Source: Erythrocercus mccallii (Eukaryota > Chordata > Aves > Passeriformes > Dicruridae). Taken from it: a DNA stretch of 64,000 bases. Position 1 is the stretch's first letter. The number at the start of each line of letters is the position of its first letter. Shown here piece by piece: positions 25,420-36,594 of this stretch. The notes below the pieces were generated by a model. That model was not told the origin of the DNA. It made no database searches and was given only the letters and a program-made list of their open reading frames with translations. Where the stretch lies: assembly GCA_013397435.1 (NCBI GenBank), contig VZRG01002083.1, forward strand, positions 64,185-128,184, given 5' to 3'. The position numbers were made by a program, and so were the translations under genes.

Positions 25420-28400
25420 CTAATGAAAGCATCAATAAGTTGGGGTCACTTTGCATAGTTATTCCAAAATAAATTTTCTTTCTTTATGGCTTTGGCACAA
25501 TAACGCAGATGTTTACTGCAAATCCAACAGGCAAAGTTAAAATAATAGGGTAAAAACCCCTAGCAGCTAATTTCACAAAATTTTACATGAATTTTTACAA
25601 GATCACACCACCAGAATATAATGCAAGCTGCTGGTATTGCTTTGATTTTGAAAGCTGCACCTTTTGCATTCAGTCTGAGCTGGGAGCCCCTGGAGGAGTT
25701 CCACTTCTAATGAGCAAGAGGCTAGACAGAAGCTCTGGTGGTTAGCTAGTATGTGGAAGCAGGAAAATGAGAAACTATAAACTTTCAGGAATATCAGAAC
25801 CATGTGTCAGTAACTCTGCTCAGGAGCTAGAATTATTAATCCCAGAAAAAAAAAAAATCCTCCTGTCATGAACAGAGGTCATAAGAAAGAAATTAAATTT
25901 ATTTCTTACCTTAAAATTCCCATTGTGCAAACTATACAGTGGCTCAAAGAAAGCAGCTGGTGTGGGAGTGTTGAAGCAGGTGAGACTTTTTGCCCTAAAG
26001 TGAGAAAAAAACATTTAAAAAAAATGGACATATTTTCTGTGTTCTGTCTCCATGATACTGGTTAGATGAAACCCCCACACTTATGTTAGTAAGATAGTAC
26101 AAGAAGCCCACTCATCATAATTTCTGACTTCTCATGCAATTATTTTTCTACCACCTGTGCATGCATTTAATGTTTCTAACCTGAAGCACAGTCTCATAAG
26201 TTTCTTAGGAATATGTCACAAATTTAATATACTGGTCTATTACTCATTATATGCACCAAGCTTTGTTTATCAGCTTACTTGATCTAAACCACTGTTTCTG
26301 AAAGTGTTTTAAAGAGTTCTAGTTTCATTACATTTAAACAGAGAAATTCTGCCAGACATCCTTGCCCCTTTATTGGAGTCTATCCTATAAAAATATTTTA
26401 TCATGTGGACATGATTTATTCTGTTTCTCTAAGAATGATGTGTATATAAAGCATAATAATGTATGTAATACGGCAAAAAAAGAGAAAGAGATAGGAGGTG
26501 TGCCTATGCTCTGCCAGCATAAAAAATTGCAGAGAATGGTTGAACTGAGGTTCTAAAACCACTTTTTTATCTGTACAACTTGGTCTCAAATGAATCAGAG
26601 TCAATTTAGTTTGCCTATATTGGTATTTTACCTATTGACTCCTGCCAGGAATATCACATGTATCTTAGCATTTACATCAGTTTAAACACCTTTATGGGTT
26701 GCTGTGTACTTGCACTTCTAATTTACCTACATGAAACTTCAAATATTTCCATGGGCTTAAATTTCTTCAACTCTAAGATACCATCATCCTTGGGCTTTAG
26801 CCGAATTTGGTACTTTGGTCTTTTGGTACCAAAGGTACTTTGGTCTCCTTAATGACTGTATAGTGGGTCGTTAACTATGATGGCCAAGGAACATTCCAAG
26901 ATTGTCAAAATACCTTTTGGAAATGACTGAGTCTGTGCAGCAGAAACAGGAAGGAAAAGGGATATAATGACTCTTGATTTACCCTTTTCAGGCCATAAAG
27001 ATCAAGTGGAACTTAATGAAAATCACATACCTTGAGGAAAGTTTGCAGCTCCAGAATAAATAGAGTAGAGTGCCAAAACTCAGAGGAATGAATAGGTACT
27101 GCAAAGTTTTGGTATTTAAAATCTTTTCAGAGACTTTTGGGGCATCTAGGAAAAGAATCAGCACAAAAAATTTTAATAAAAAGTCTGAAGTCAAGATAGA
27201 ACCCCAAATAACCAAGCACTGCAAAAAACAGGCAGCTAAAGGCCTTAAGGAAAGTAATTTGGCTATGAATATTTGAAGAAATCTAGTTCTGATTTGAAAA
27301 ACTTAATTTTACCAAGTATCTTCTCTTTTTTTGGAACATGGACATAAAAAGAAATGAAATAAAGAGTGAAAACAGCATTTTTTGTACCTGCTCTTTGAAA
27401 CACTGTTGTCTGGCTCCACTCACTCCACTGACTGTGGTACGAATTCTCATTTTCAGAAACTTTGCAGCGAACTCTTGCAGTGTAAGCAATGCCACTGCGG
27501 AGCTCTGTAGCTTCAATTTCTACCTGTGGCAGTGAACTGGGGAGTGTCTTGTTCAATGCAACCTGTAAAGTATTACAAAGCATTGCTGTTAATGAGACTG
27601 AGCAAAAGGATGATCTTTTAAATACTTTTTTGTTGTTTTTCCCCTTCTCTTTTCTTTTCCAGATTTTCTTTTCTTAGATGCAAGAAGAGGGCCTGAATGA
27701 TGGTGGATGCAGAGTTCATGAGAAGAAGAGTTATTGAACTTCAGTATTGATGTAAAATCTCTCAGCCTTAATATGGGAAACCAGAAAGACCAGCTTAAGT
27801 CAGCTGGTGGAGAGCCCTGAGCTGAGTGGCAAGGTCATTGTACCCAAAGAACAAGGCAGGATCACTGTATGCTTCATCCAGTTACCTCCCAGGACATGCT
27901 GTACTCTTTGTACTGCAACTCATATTGGAGAATTTCAGCAAGGTACCAAGGCACATTCCACACACTCCACCATATCTGGCACTTGCTGGCAGTGGCATTG
28001 CTCTGGATGTTCACAGGTGGATCAAGTTTTACTGCAAATAGAGGAGACAGGGTGTTTTTCCTAATGTTTGGGACACCACAAAAGAAAATGCATTATATTA
28101 GGATGACTGAAGTAATGGAAAATGAAGCTGGGTCTAAAGAGGCATACTAACACTAGCAGTAGACCAGGTTGCTTTACAGCATCAGAACAGCTACAGATCT
28201 GACATAAATTAATGATAACTCCAGTAGTCCCTATGGTTAATCTTGCAAGCAAAGAACCACTCTGGATATCACATTCTGCCCTTATGACATACCATTAATA
28301 CAGACAGGTTTTGAGCATTTCTATCTAGTACCAGGCCATGGGACATTCAGTTAAATCCATGACTCCTCATTACATAATTTCTTAGAGAAAAATAAAACAA

Positions 28401-30731
28401 CAAAACAAACAAATACTTGAAGCAATCCAATTGCAAATTACCCAGGGCACAAGAAAACATGATGCAGATGAGAAGTATTGAGAAGTATTCAGCCGCTCTG
28501 AAGTCTGGGAAAAGTCAGGTTGAAGAGCCTCAGTGACTGCATCCTTACTGGTGCAGTTCACAGAGTGCATTCTCTGGGGATGGGCAGTCTTGATTGTTTT
28601 CATTGTTTTCCCTTGCTATCTTTGAGACATCCTTTGTCAGGCAGCATATCAGACCTATCCCAAAGCTGCTGGGCAGAGCCTCAGCTCATAGCTATGCTGG
28701 TTCATACTTACTGTGCTTGCGAGGATTGTACTCTGGAAAGATCATGCATGTGTCATTACGTCCAAAGAAGTTTCCTTGGAGAGAGACTCTATAACCATCT
28801 GTTTCCAAGATCTGGTGGGCTAAATGAATTGTGCAGTGGTACTGATTCTGCATGCTCTCTATGGCAGTCAGTTTGCAGCTGGTGTTGTGGCCCTTTGACC
28901 AGAGGCTAGAAGAATAAAAAGGCTGAAAGTTTCTTTTAAGTCATACAATTAAATGTTTTCAGTTTATGGATGTGTGGCAGCTTAGCACAGCACCACACTC
29001 TGGAAGACCATGAACCTCTTTAGTGCAGACAGCAAGCAAACCAGCAATCCAAAATCTGGATGGATGGCAGGGCTGAATAGGGAGGAAAAAGGCACCTTCA
29101 TAATCTCACTGCTGAGAGCACCAGCTCTCACTGGAGTTGCACAAAGAGTCTAATAGCTGTTCCCTGCTCCCTCTGAAAGTGCGAGCTGCTGTCACTGCAG
29201 TAAAGCAGGTGGGTAGGGGGAAGGAATGGATGGATAGTTGGTTACAAGTGCACAGCACAGAGGTAACAATAAGCTGTACATTAAATCCTCTTCCACTACA
29301 ATCAAACCAGTACTGACAGTAAAACATGTTGGAAGTGGGTTTGTCTTTTTGTGGTTTAGCCATTTATTAACTTTTTTTTTTTTACATAGTGTGTGATCCT
29401 ACAGGAAACTGAGATATCACATTTTATCAGCTTGCCCATCTTTCTATAGATTTAAAATCCAGTATTAATAAGAGTTAGGGTATTTTTTACTTAACCGTAG
29501 CAGAATATGAGACATCTAATATCAGAGTGGCTCACTCTCATGTAATAGTTACCGGTGGTCAAGACAGTGTTTCTACATAACCTAAACACATTCATCTCAA
29601 GTTATCCTATCAGTTAGCAAACTATTCACCTGATTTCTTCTATTAGAGAAAAAAACTATTCAGATAATATTCTAAATCTCTTATTAAAGCTTATAACTGG
29701 ACTTGTCCATTAAGTGTTTAATTTCTAGGCAAAAAGGAAAGAAATTATTAGAAGTTGATTAGGCAGCTTTATGCAGGATGGGCTCTGGAAGTTCCCAGGT
29801 CATGGGGACCAGAGGCCAGGAAGGGAAGGTTCTCTGTGCTGAGATGCCTGCCAGAAGGATTCACTGAACAGATGGAGAGGCCACAGCTGACAGAAATCAT
29901 GCAGCCATGTGCACTTGACCTTTGCTGCAGCCCCTGAGCCTGTGGGACCACAATAGAGAGCAGCTTCTGAGGTCTGGGGTGATGAGATGGCAGAGCTAGC
30001 TGTGCCACAAATGTCCTGCTGTAGAGGGAACAAAGCCCACAGCTGGGCTCTGTCTCTGCTTCTCAGTGCAGTCCTGTCCATGCCAGGGCTGGGGCTGCCA
30101 CAGACAGCTCTTGGTGTGCAGCTCTTACTTGGTGAAATGCAGGTGGAAAGGTCCATCACCCACGGGCTTCTCTGTTACCCACGTGCAGCTCACAGTAGTC
30201 ACATAGTTATTCAGGCAGCTCAGGTTGCCAGAGAGCTCTGCAAGGGAAGGAGACCAGAACTGGATTTATATATCAGTGGATGAAGCCTTACTCAGTACAC
30301 CAAATAAATGCATTACTTGCTAGTACTTCCGTTGCTGACACTGCATTGATCTTCCTCATCATGTTCTTAGTCTGTTGTAACACACTTCACTGCATGACAT
30401 GAGTGTAAGATGTTAGAGCAGGGACCTTGGACAGTGACTATACTTTTTCTGGTGCCCGATTGTCCAGTATGTGCTCAGTCTCCTAGGCCTGGCACTGTCA
30501 GCCAGCTGTACTAGTTTCTGGGACCTGGGAAAGGGTTGTCACAAGATCTTGCATTGCATACTGAAGGGTCTGTGAATGAAAAATGAGCAGAGGCATGTAC
30601 CTGTCTTTGTACAGTGGACCTATTCCAGATCTCCTCTTACCTCTCCCTCTTCCTCCACCAAAGAGCAGCGCAGCAGCAATGCACAGCTGGAGGCCCAAAT
30701 GGCACACAGCTCCTCCCATTCCAGATAGTAT
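24880..30731 (-). CDS. IL9R: IL9R, interleukin-9 receptor alpha chain (complete coding region)
   Basis: Type I membrane cytokine receptor chain that binds IL-9 and pairs with the common gamma chain, signalling through JAK1/JAK3 and STATs. Coding exons: 30641-30719 (5' end of exon at 30731), 30129-30237, 28712-28905, 27886-28031, 27388-27562, 27031-27145, 25910-25994 and 24880-25419. They total 1443 bp, 480 residues, against 521 in human. In order, the protein has a hydrophobic signal peptide, an N-terminal cytokine-receptor domain (SCLNNYVTTVSCTW), the linker PEYNPRKHIKLDPP, a second fibronectin domain ending in WSEWS (27,413-27,427), a membrane segment (LQYLFIPLSFGTLLYLFW), the Box1-like TPTPAAFFEPLYSLHNGNFK, and a 180-residue tail with YVPSRY and DYCTLC. 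The paired EYLPRRHVKLDPP and FFQPLYSVHNGNFQ of human IL9R are the decisive matches. All intron borders are GT/AG and the frame is intact. Confidence 0.93.
25910..25994 (-). CDS. IL9R: IL9R exon 7 (Box1)
   Basis: 85 bp. Encodes AKSLTCFNTPTPAAFFEPLY and SLHNGNFK, the proline-rich JAK-binding Box1 region. Almost superimposable on IL21R exon 7. Phase 0 out. Confidence 0.93.
27031..27145 (-). CDS. IL9R: IL9R exon 6 (transmembrane)
   Basis: 115 bp. Encodes a juxtamembrane stretch, one hydrophobic helix of about 20 residues, and the basic/cysteine stop-transfer SCKLSSR. Phase 2 out, donor GTATGT. Confidence 0.9.
27388..27562 (-). CDS. IL9R: IL9R exon 5 (WSXWS)
   Basis: 175 bp. Encodes YTARVRCKVSENENSYHSQ followed by WSEWSQTTVFQRA. 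This is the signature motif of the membrane-proximal fibronectin domain. Phase 1 out. Confidence 0.94.
27886..28031 (-). CDS. IL9R: IL9R exon 4 (domain 2, first half)
   Basis: 146 bp. Encodes IKLDPPVNIQSNATASKCQI through LQYELQYKEYSMSWE. Phase 0 out, donor GTAACT. Confidence 0.92.
28712..28905 (-). CDS. IL9R: IL9R exon 3 (rest of domain 1)
   Basis: 194 bp. Includes SCKLTAIESMQNQYHCTIHL and ends at FPEYNPRKH, the hinge to domain 2. Two further conserved cysteines are visible. Donor GTAAGT, phase 1 out. Confidence 0.92.
30129..30237 (-). CDS. IL9R: IL9R exon 2 (first cysteine pair)
   Basis: 109 bp. Encodes ELSGNLSCLNNYVTTVSCTW and the start of domain 1, including the paired cysteines and C-x-W of class I receptors. 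Acceptor CTTGCAG, donor GTAAGA, phase 2 out. Confidence 0.92.
30641..30731 (-). CDS. IL9R: IL9R exon with start codon and signal peptide
   Basis: Start codon 30,717-30,719 (MGGAVCHLGLQLCIAAALLF), donor GTAAGA, phase 1. An acceptor-like TTTTGTTCTAG ends at 30,732. This suggests the exon begins at 30,731 and a non-coding exon lies further upstream, which I could not place. Confidence 0.85.
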
Positions 30732-31057
30732 CTAGAACAAAATAATCATTAAGAGCAATTTTGTCGGTATTTCTACCAGTGGATTGAAGCGTTAGCTGCA
30801 GGCTTCTGCGAGCCTGACAAAAGCTGATCCTGAATCTGTCAGAGAGGGCACCAACTCAGCTGTATAATTTCTTTGATAAGAACTGTTCTTCTCATGGCAG
30901 TAAACATTACTTTGCACTAAAGCACCAGCTACCTGAAAGGAAATCTACAATTCCTGCAATTTTATTAAGGGTGAGAGATGTGGCTGTTTTTACTTTCTGC
31001 ATTTTTGTCATCTGGTTTATGACAATTTCAGAGCAGCAGAGAGCCACAGTGGGTTGT

Positions 31058-31405
31058 GGGCCTGATTTCTGAGTCTGAGAAAGATTTTAGCCTGCTAGTG
31101 GCTGCAGATTTCTTCCCAGGGAAGATTTCTTGGGGGAGCCGTTCTCTCAGAGCAATCTCTGTAAATAACTGTCCCTTTTCTCAGATGGTGTAGTGGCTGG
31201 CATTGCTGCCTTCCCAGCTGTCGACCCAGATTCGATTCCCAGTCTAGTAAAAAAACTAGAAAGATAGGCAAACACACAGCTGAGAAAAGGACAGTTATTT
31301 ACAGAGATTGCTCTGAGAGAACGGCTCCCCCAAGAAATCTTCCCTGGGAAGAAATCTGCAGCCACTAGCAGGCTAAAATCTTTCTCAGACTCAGAAATCA
31401 GGCCC
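31058..31405. mobile_element. Foldback element with 127-bp near-perfect inverted arms and tRNA-Gly-like core
   Basis: Left arm 31,058-31,184 and right arm 31,280-31,405 are reverse complements over about 126 bp and differ only by one base in a C run (CCC against CC). The element ends in GGGCCTGATTT...AAATCAGGCCC. It is flanked by a 12-bp direct repeat ACAGTGGGTTGT at 31,046-31,057 and 31,406-31,417, or 14 bp if the shared CC is counted. The 95-bp centre holds a tRNA-like sequence with A-box and B-box. This looks like a non-autonomous mobile element. The arm length suggests a MITE or snapback, but the 12-14 bp target duplication is more like LINE-driven insertion. The family is not recognised. 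Confidence 0.85.
31183..31247 (+). pseudogene. tRNA-Gly(UCC)-like sequence inside the foldback
   Basis: Reads TGGTGTAGTGGCTGGCATTG, then CTGCCTTCCCAGC in the anticodon-arm position (anticodon TCC) and a B-box GATTCGATTCCC. This matches the layout of eukaryotic tRNA-Gly(UCC). The acceptor stem does not pair and the T stem is mutated, so it is not a working tRNA. The A and B boxes could still act as an internal Pol III promoter. Confidence 0.75.
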
Positions 31406-34400
31406 ACAGTGGGTTGTAACCAATGTTCATGTTTCCCCGAATTCTGTTTCTGACCGCAGTCAAAACCAGATACTTAGAGAGAATCATAGCAGTAGAGCAT
31501 AGGTGTGCATCTCTGACCACTCTCAGCCTCCAGACATTTGCAGCTCAGGGGCCTCCTGGAGCAATGTTATTTCTGCATATTCAGAAAACAGACACAGAGA
31601 ATTACTGATATGATTCTGGTCAAAGCACTCACTGAGAGATATAGAATACTTAGGGCCTAGTCATTACCCCAATTCACTGAAGGGCTATGTAAAGATATTT
31701 GAAGAGTATCTTCTGCAATATGGGACACTACATCTCTACAAGGTTATACTAGGCTGACTCTCTTTTTAACCAAAAATTCCATTCTCTGAATTGGCTCCTG
31801 ATGAAGTTTTGATTTAAAATTATACTTTTTCACTAAAAGTTTCTGATTTGATGATTTTTTGGCAACATTTAATATGAGGAATATCGACCTGATCTATTCA
31901 GCAATATGTGGTGTTTTAAAAAAATGTTTCCAGTTTGCATTATTTGCTGTTACCTGAACACAGCAAATGAGCCCAGCAGAGTTGCAAGGAGAGTGCCGCT
32001 CCAAAGAGCCTGAAACCCAGAAAACTTGGAGTGAGTTTGTAGACAGAGACCACTAATCAGTATAAACCAAAACAGTTGCTTGAAAAATTAAAAAAAAAAT
32101 AAATTTGAAGGAACAATGTTTGTGCTACTTGACTAGCACAAACACTGAATTGAGCTTTACACCTGGGGTAACAAAAGAGTGGAATGTTCCACCTCAAAAG
32201 AGCTTGGGTTAGTTATTAATAGAAAAGAAAGGAAAAAAGAAAAAATACCAAACTAAACTTGGCAGAGATTATGATCTCTCTTTCAGAAGAAGCTGGGGAA
32301 AAGGGAAAAAGTGTCAGGATAGGAGAAACAATAAGTACAGCATTAACACAGGACCAAGTGTATATAGCCTGACTATAGAATAAGATTGTGATTTCTAACC
32401 AACAAAGGGTCTGAAGCAGTCTTTAATAGAAGTGAGCAAGAAAAAGCCTATGCTTAGCAAGGACTGTAATATAGTAATCATTAAGATTGTTTTACTGAAG
32501 AGATTAAGCAATCTGATCTGTGACCAAGAATATCCTTCCAGTCATGAATTACATAAAGCTAGAAAGCATCGATGTATAACTACTTGTATGTTATTATGCC
32601 TGCCTATAGTGTCCCTTGTCTAAATTAAGTTGTAAAATAATTACAATGTTACAGAAACTGATCAAGAGAAAAGGAGTATTTCTGGCTTTTACTTCACCAC
32701 CACTTTAATTATGGGTTTTTCATAAATATCCTGTTTTGCTGCACACTTTCTTCAGGGTGGGGGTTGTTGAGAAGAAGCATCACCATTAACTGATTTTAGC
32801 TGAGGGAGGCTGGGAGGTATGAAGTCTCTCCTGCTTATCATTCTAATCAGGTTTGCTTATGGTCCCTGTGACAAATACAGTAATACTGACTAAATATGAA
32901 ATAGAGAGAGCTGCATTAAGTAGAATTATATATGTGCTTACAAGAACTTGTTCAGGCACACAAAAAAATAAACAAATTTAAGTCAAGATAAGTAAACCAG
33001 GACAGAATGCTTCCAGGTAATTGCTACTGATTTGATAAACTCTCCCCACTCCCACTCAAGAAGTTCTTTGTTCAGTTCTGCAGTGTTTATAATGTATTAG
33101 ACATTTCTGGCTCTCTAGTTCACCTGGAGACAAATACAACATGTTTAAATGCAAATTTTTGTGTTAGAAACCGTAAATGTTAGTCATAAGTAGGTCACGG
33201 AACACTGAATTCTGAAAGACTTATCAGAAAATAATTTCAGGAAGTAGCATATAACCAGCTGAATGAGATTCTGCAGTACATTAGTGCAATTAGAGGAACT
33301 AATATACAGACTGTGGATACATATCAATTAAAAGAAAAGTTATTGCAGCTACATGTAGCATTTATAACACCATTAATTAATTTCTTCTGTTGGAATCAAC
33401 ACTAAACAAAAAATTGCTGTCAATGTGAAAATGCTTCTGAAAAGGGCTAAGTGAATGATTTAGTCATGGATAACTTTACTCATAAATCAACAATTACAGA
33501 CCAAGTGAATCTCTTTAACTTAGCCAAAGGAAAGACTAAGTACTCATTTCACACCAGCCATAAGTATCTTACATGAGAAGATGATTTCAATTGGGAGAAA
33601 AGTTCTTTTCTTTTCTTGAAATATGGAAGGAGTCCAGTGGTTGGACGCTGAAGGTAGATACAATTAGACAGAAATGAAGAATTTTTACAAAGGAGAACTA
33701 TCTTTATTGCTGAAACCTGTTGTGTAAACATATCTGAGACTTGTAGTCTTCCTATTAGCTGAGATGGAAGCTGAGTACTAGCAGTGCAGGTGCAATTACA
33801 GCAGCTGCTAGCAGTGGAAGACAAATGAACTTCTTAGCTGGATATCTTGGGGACCAGACTGCTTGCTGCTCTCTTGTGTTCTAATGTCCAGTTTCTGCAA
33901 CACTGCAAAGTTATGGGTGAAGGCAGAAAAGCCATATGAGAACTAGTGTCAAGAAGGGAGAACCACCTTCACTCTGCAGGAGAGACAAAATGCCTGAGAT
34001 GATGCCCTGATACACCAGATATGTTGCCAGCAGTCTACCAGCACCAGGAGGTGGTAGTGACCTTGATTTCCAAATGGGTCTCAAGCTGGTTGCAATGGTG
34101 TTTCCATCCTCTCTATATGTTTCCAGGGCAGAATTCTGCCTGTTATCTGTTCAAGGAAATGCCGCCTTGCAGCCATGCCTTTCTCCTCCCCTCATGTAGT
34201 TCCTGCCTCCACTTCCCAAAAGCAATTTCAAGTCATTTTAACCAGAATTTGTACAACACAGATTTTCCAAATGCTCTCATCTGCTAATTAACAGAAAGAC
34301 AGATGATTGAATGTTATTGCTAAATCTATCACCAGAAATTTATATTCTGGGATTCACCCCCAGATTTGGGGTCCAGTTGAAAACACAATAAAAAGATAAA

Positions 34401-35234
34401 ATTTTCTCATAAGAACTTGTAAGGTAAAATAAATTATTTGATAGATACCACTGAGAGAGGAAGTAGTACAAGCAGTTGACAACATTGTCAGAGCACATGG
34501 GTAGCCTAGATATCATCTAGGTTTTAAAAGCTGCAAAGCAGAACTTTACAGGGAGACTTGAAGAATGAGGTTGATGTAGCCCAAGAGAATTGTAAGCAGT
34601 GCCCTCAGTGTGTAAGCAGTAGCATGGAGGATGATTAGGAGAAGTAGATTTAATTATCTAGTGGAAGGTGAAAGCTGACATCATAGAGTTAACTTCTTGA
34701 TGGGGAAGTGAGAGAAGACAAGAGGACAAGAAGAGGGTGTCAGTGACTTTAAAAGTGGGGACAAGAAGCTTATGCTTGATGAGATAAAGAGATAGAAGAA
34801 TTGTATAGATAAATGTAATGGGCTCAAAGGGATGGACGCAAAATAGGATTTTTGCATCTCTGACTTTTGGATGACTACAAGTAAGATCAGTTTTACAAAA
34901 GCCTGATAAAACATGAAGTGTCATATAAGAGCATGAACAAAGATTTCACATGGAGATATGTGCATAAGATTCTTCAATATGCTTGGGTATCCTTTGATAC
35001 ATATGATATTATATGCCAACCCACAGCAGACAGCCAGGAGTTCTAGGTTTTATTCCACTTCTGACATCAACTTTTTTATAAGGTATGTTGTTTAATCAAT
35101 TTTTCTTGTTGCAGCTCATTCATATGGTCTTGTATGCTCACCTACATCTTAGAGGAAGTCAGAAGCTTCAGGCTCTGATTTGGCAGTGGCTCTGGACTCT
35201 TTCAAAATGTGTTTTGCTTGTTCTCACTCCCAGG

Positions 35235-35875
35235 GCAAGATTCTGATGTTGGCAAGACGCTCAACAAGATCTAGCAATGCATATTTGCAGCCCAGAAAGC
35301 CTGTTGTATCCTGGGCTGCATCAAAAGAAGCATGAGCAGGTTAAGGGAGGGGATTATACCTCTCTACTCTACTCTTGTTAGACCCCCACTTGCCGTACTG
35401 TGTCTGGGGTTGTCAACATAAGAAGGACATGGAGTTGCTAGAGCAAGTCTGGAGGAGGCCACAAAGACAATCAGAGAACTGGAGCCCCTCTGCTATGGAG
35501 ATAGGATGAGAGAGCTGGGCTTGTTCAGCTTGGAGAAGAGAAGGCTCCAGGGAGAACTTAGAACCCCTTCCAGAATATAAAATAGTTATAAGAAAGCCAG
35601 AGATGGGCATCTAGTGGTGGTGCAAGGGGGCATGACTTTCAACAAGCAGAGGCCAGGGTTACAGGGGGTATTGGGCAGAAATTTTTCTTGGTGAGGGAAA
35701 TGAGACACTGGCACAGCCTGTTCAGAAAAGACATCCCCATCCCATCCCTGGACTTGTTCCAGGTCAGGTTGGATGGGGCTTGGAGCAACCTGGTCTATTG
35801 GAAGGTGTTGCTGCCTGTGGCAGAGGGTTTAAAGATCCCTTCCAACTGAAGCCATTCTAGGATTCTATGATACAA
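35235..35875 (+). mobile_element. CR1 LINE, 3' portion
   Basis: Recognised by its avian CR1 3' landmarks: CAGCCCAGAAAGCC near the left end, CCTGGGCTGCATCAAAAGAAG, GAGAGAGCTGGGCTTGTTCAG, GGCTCCAGGGAGAACTT, and the terminal CCCTTCCAACTGAAGCC with ATTCTATGAT. 5' truncated and diverged, with no intact reverse transcriptase frame. Confidence 0.9.
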
Positions 35876-36564
35876 TGAGTGGTGCACAGTGGGAGCAGAC
35901 ACAGCAGATCTGGACCCTTGAATACTCAGTTTCCCTTCCTTACATCTTAGCAACTAGTCATAAATGACCTGCTTTCCCTTTGCCATAATCCCTTCCTTTG
36001 CTTACATCTCTTCCAGAGGCAGCACCAACAGGCATTAAAGAAAGGTAGGACACTGACTAACAGCTATGAAGTAAAACAGTGACAAGCAATAGTATGTCTA
36101 TACCAACAGGTACACCCCTTCATCCACTAAAGTTACCCAAAGTGCAGAGTGTCTAGAGCAATCTATTATTTTAGTATGTGTAATTGGAGGGGTACCTATT
36201 GTAAACAATCATCCCTGCCTATAAGAAAAGATTTCTGTAGGTCCTTTAAGAAAAACTATTGATACCTTATCTACCTTCTGAATACCTAGGCCTCTAAGCC
36301 CACATCTGACAAAAGCACATCAGGCGCACAACAGGCTCACATGAAACTTATCCTGGGGAATAAGGAAAATGTAGTTGTATTTTCTTATCTGCATAGATTA
36401 TCTGAGACAACCCCATATAACCAGCCTTTTTCTCTCTTCATCTTTGGAGAGCCATTTTCCCAACAATTTGATGCTCACAAACAGTCATATATTTTTAGAT
36501 GTGATATACTTGGATCCCAGAAAAAAAGCTGCTACAAAGGATGACTGCAATAAAGCAATATTCA

Positions 36565-36594
36565 TACACACACACATATATATACACACATACA
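36565..36594. repeat. CA/TA microsatellite
   Basis: Short imperfect run of CACACACACATATATATACACACA. Too short to matter except as a polymorphic marker. Confidence 0.8.

Larger units (their letters stand above)
25420..30640 (-). other. IL9R introns
   Basis: Introns at 25420-25909, 25995-27030, 27146-27387, 27563-27885, 28032-28711, 28906-30128 and 30238-30640. They contain no recognisable repeat family or RNA gene, only a short duplicated GGTACTTTGGTC near 26,809-26,846. Confidence 0.75.

Noticed and set aside
31183..31247. Functional tRNA-Gly gene
   Set aside because: The acceptor stem does not pair and the T stem is mutated. It lies inside a repeat, so it is a tRNA-derived sequence rather than a working tRNA.
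31095..31407. Two minus-strand open frames of 60 and 86 codons with shared text
   Set aside because: The shared protein text comes from the inverted arms of the foldback element, not from a gene.
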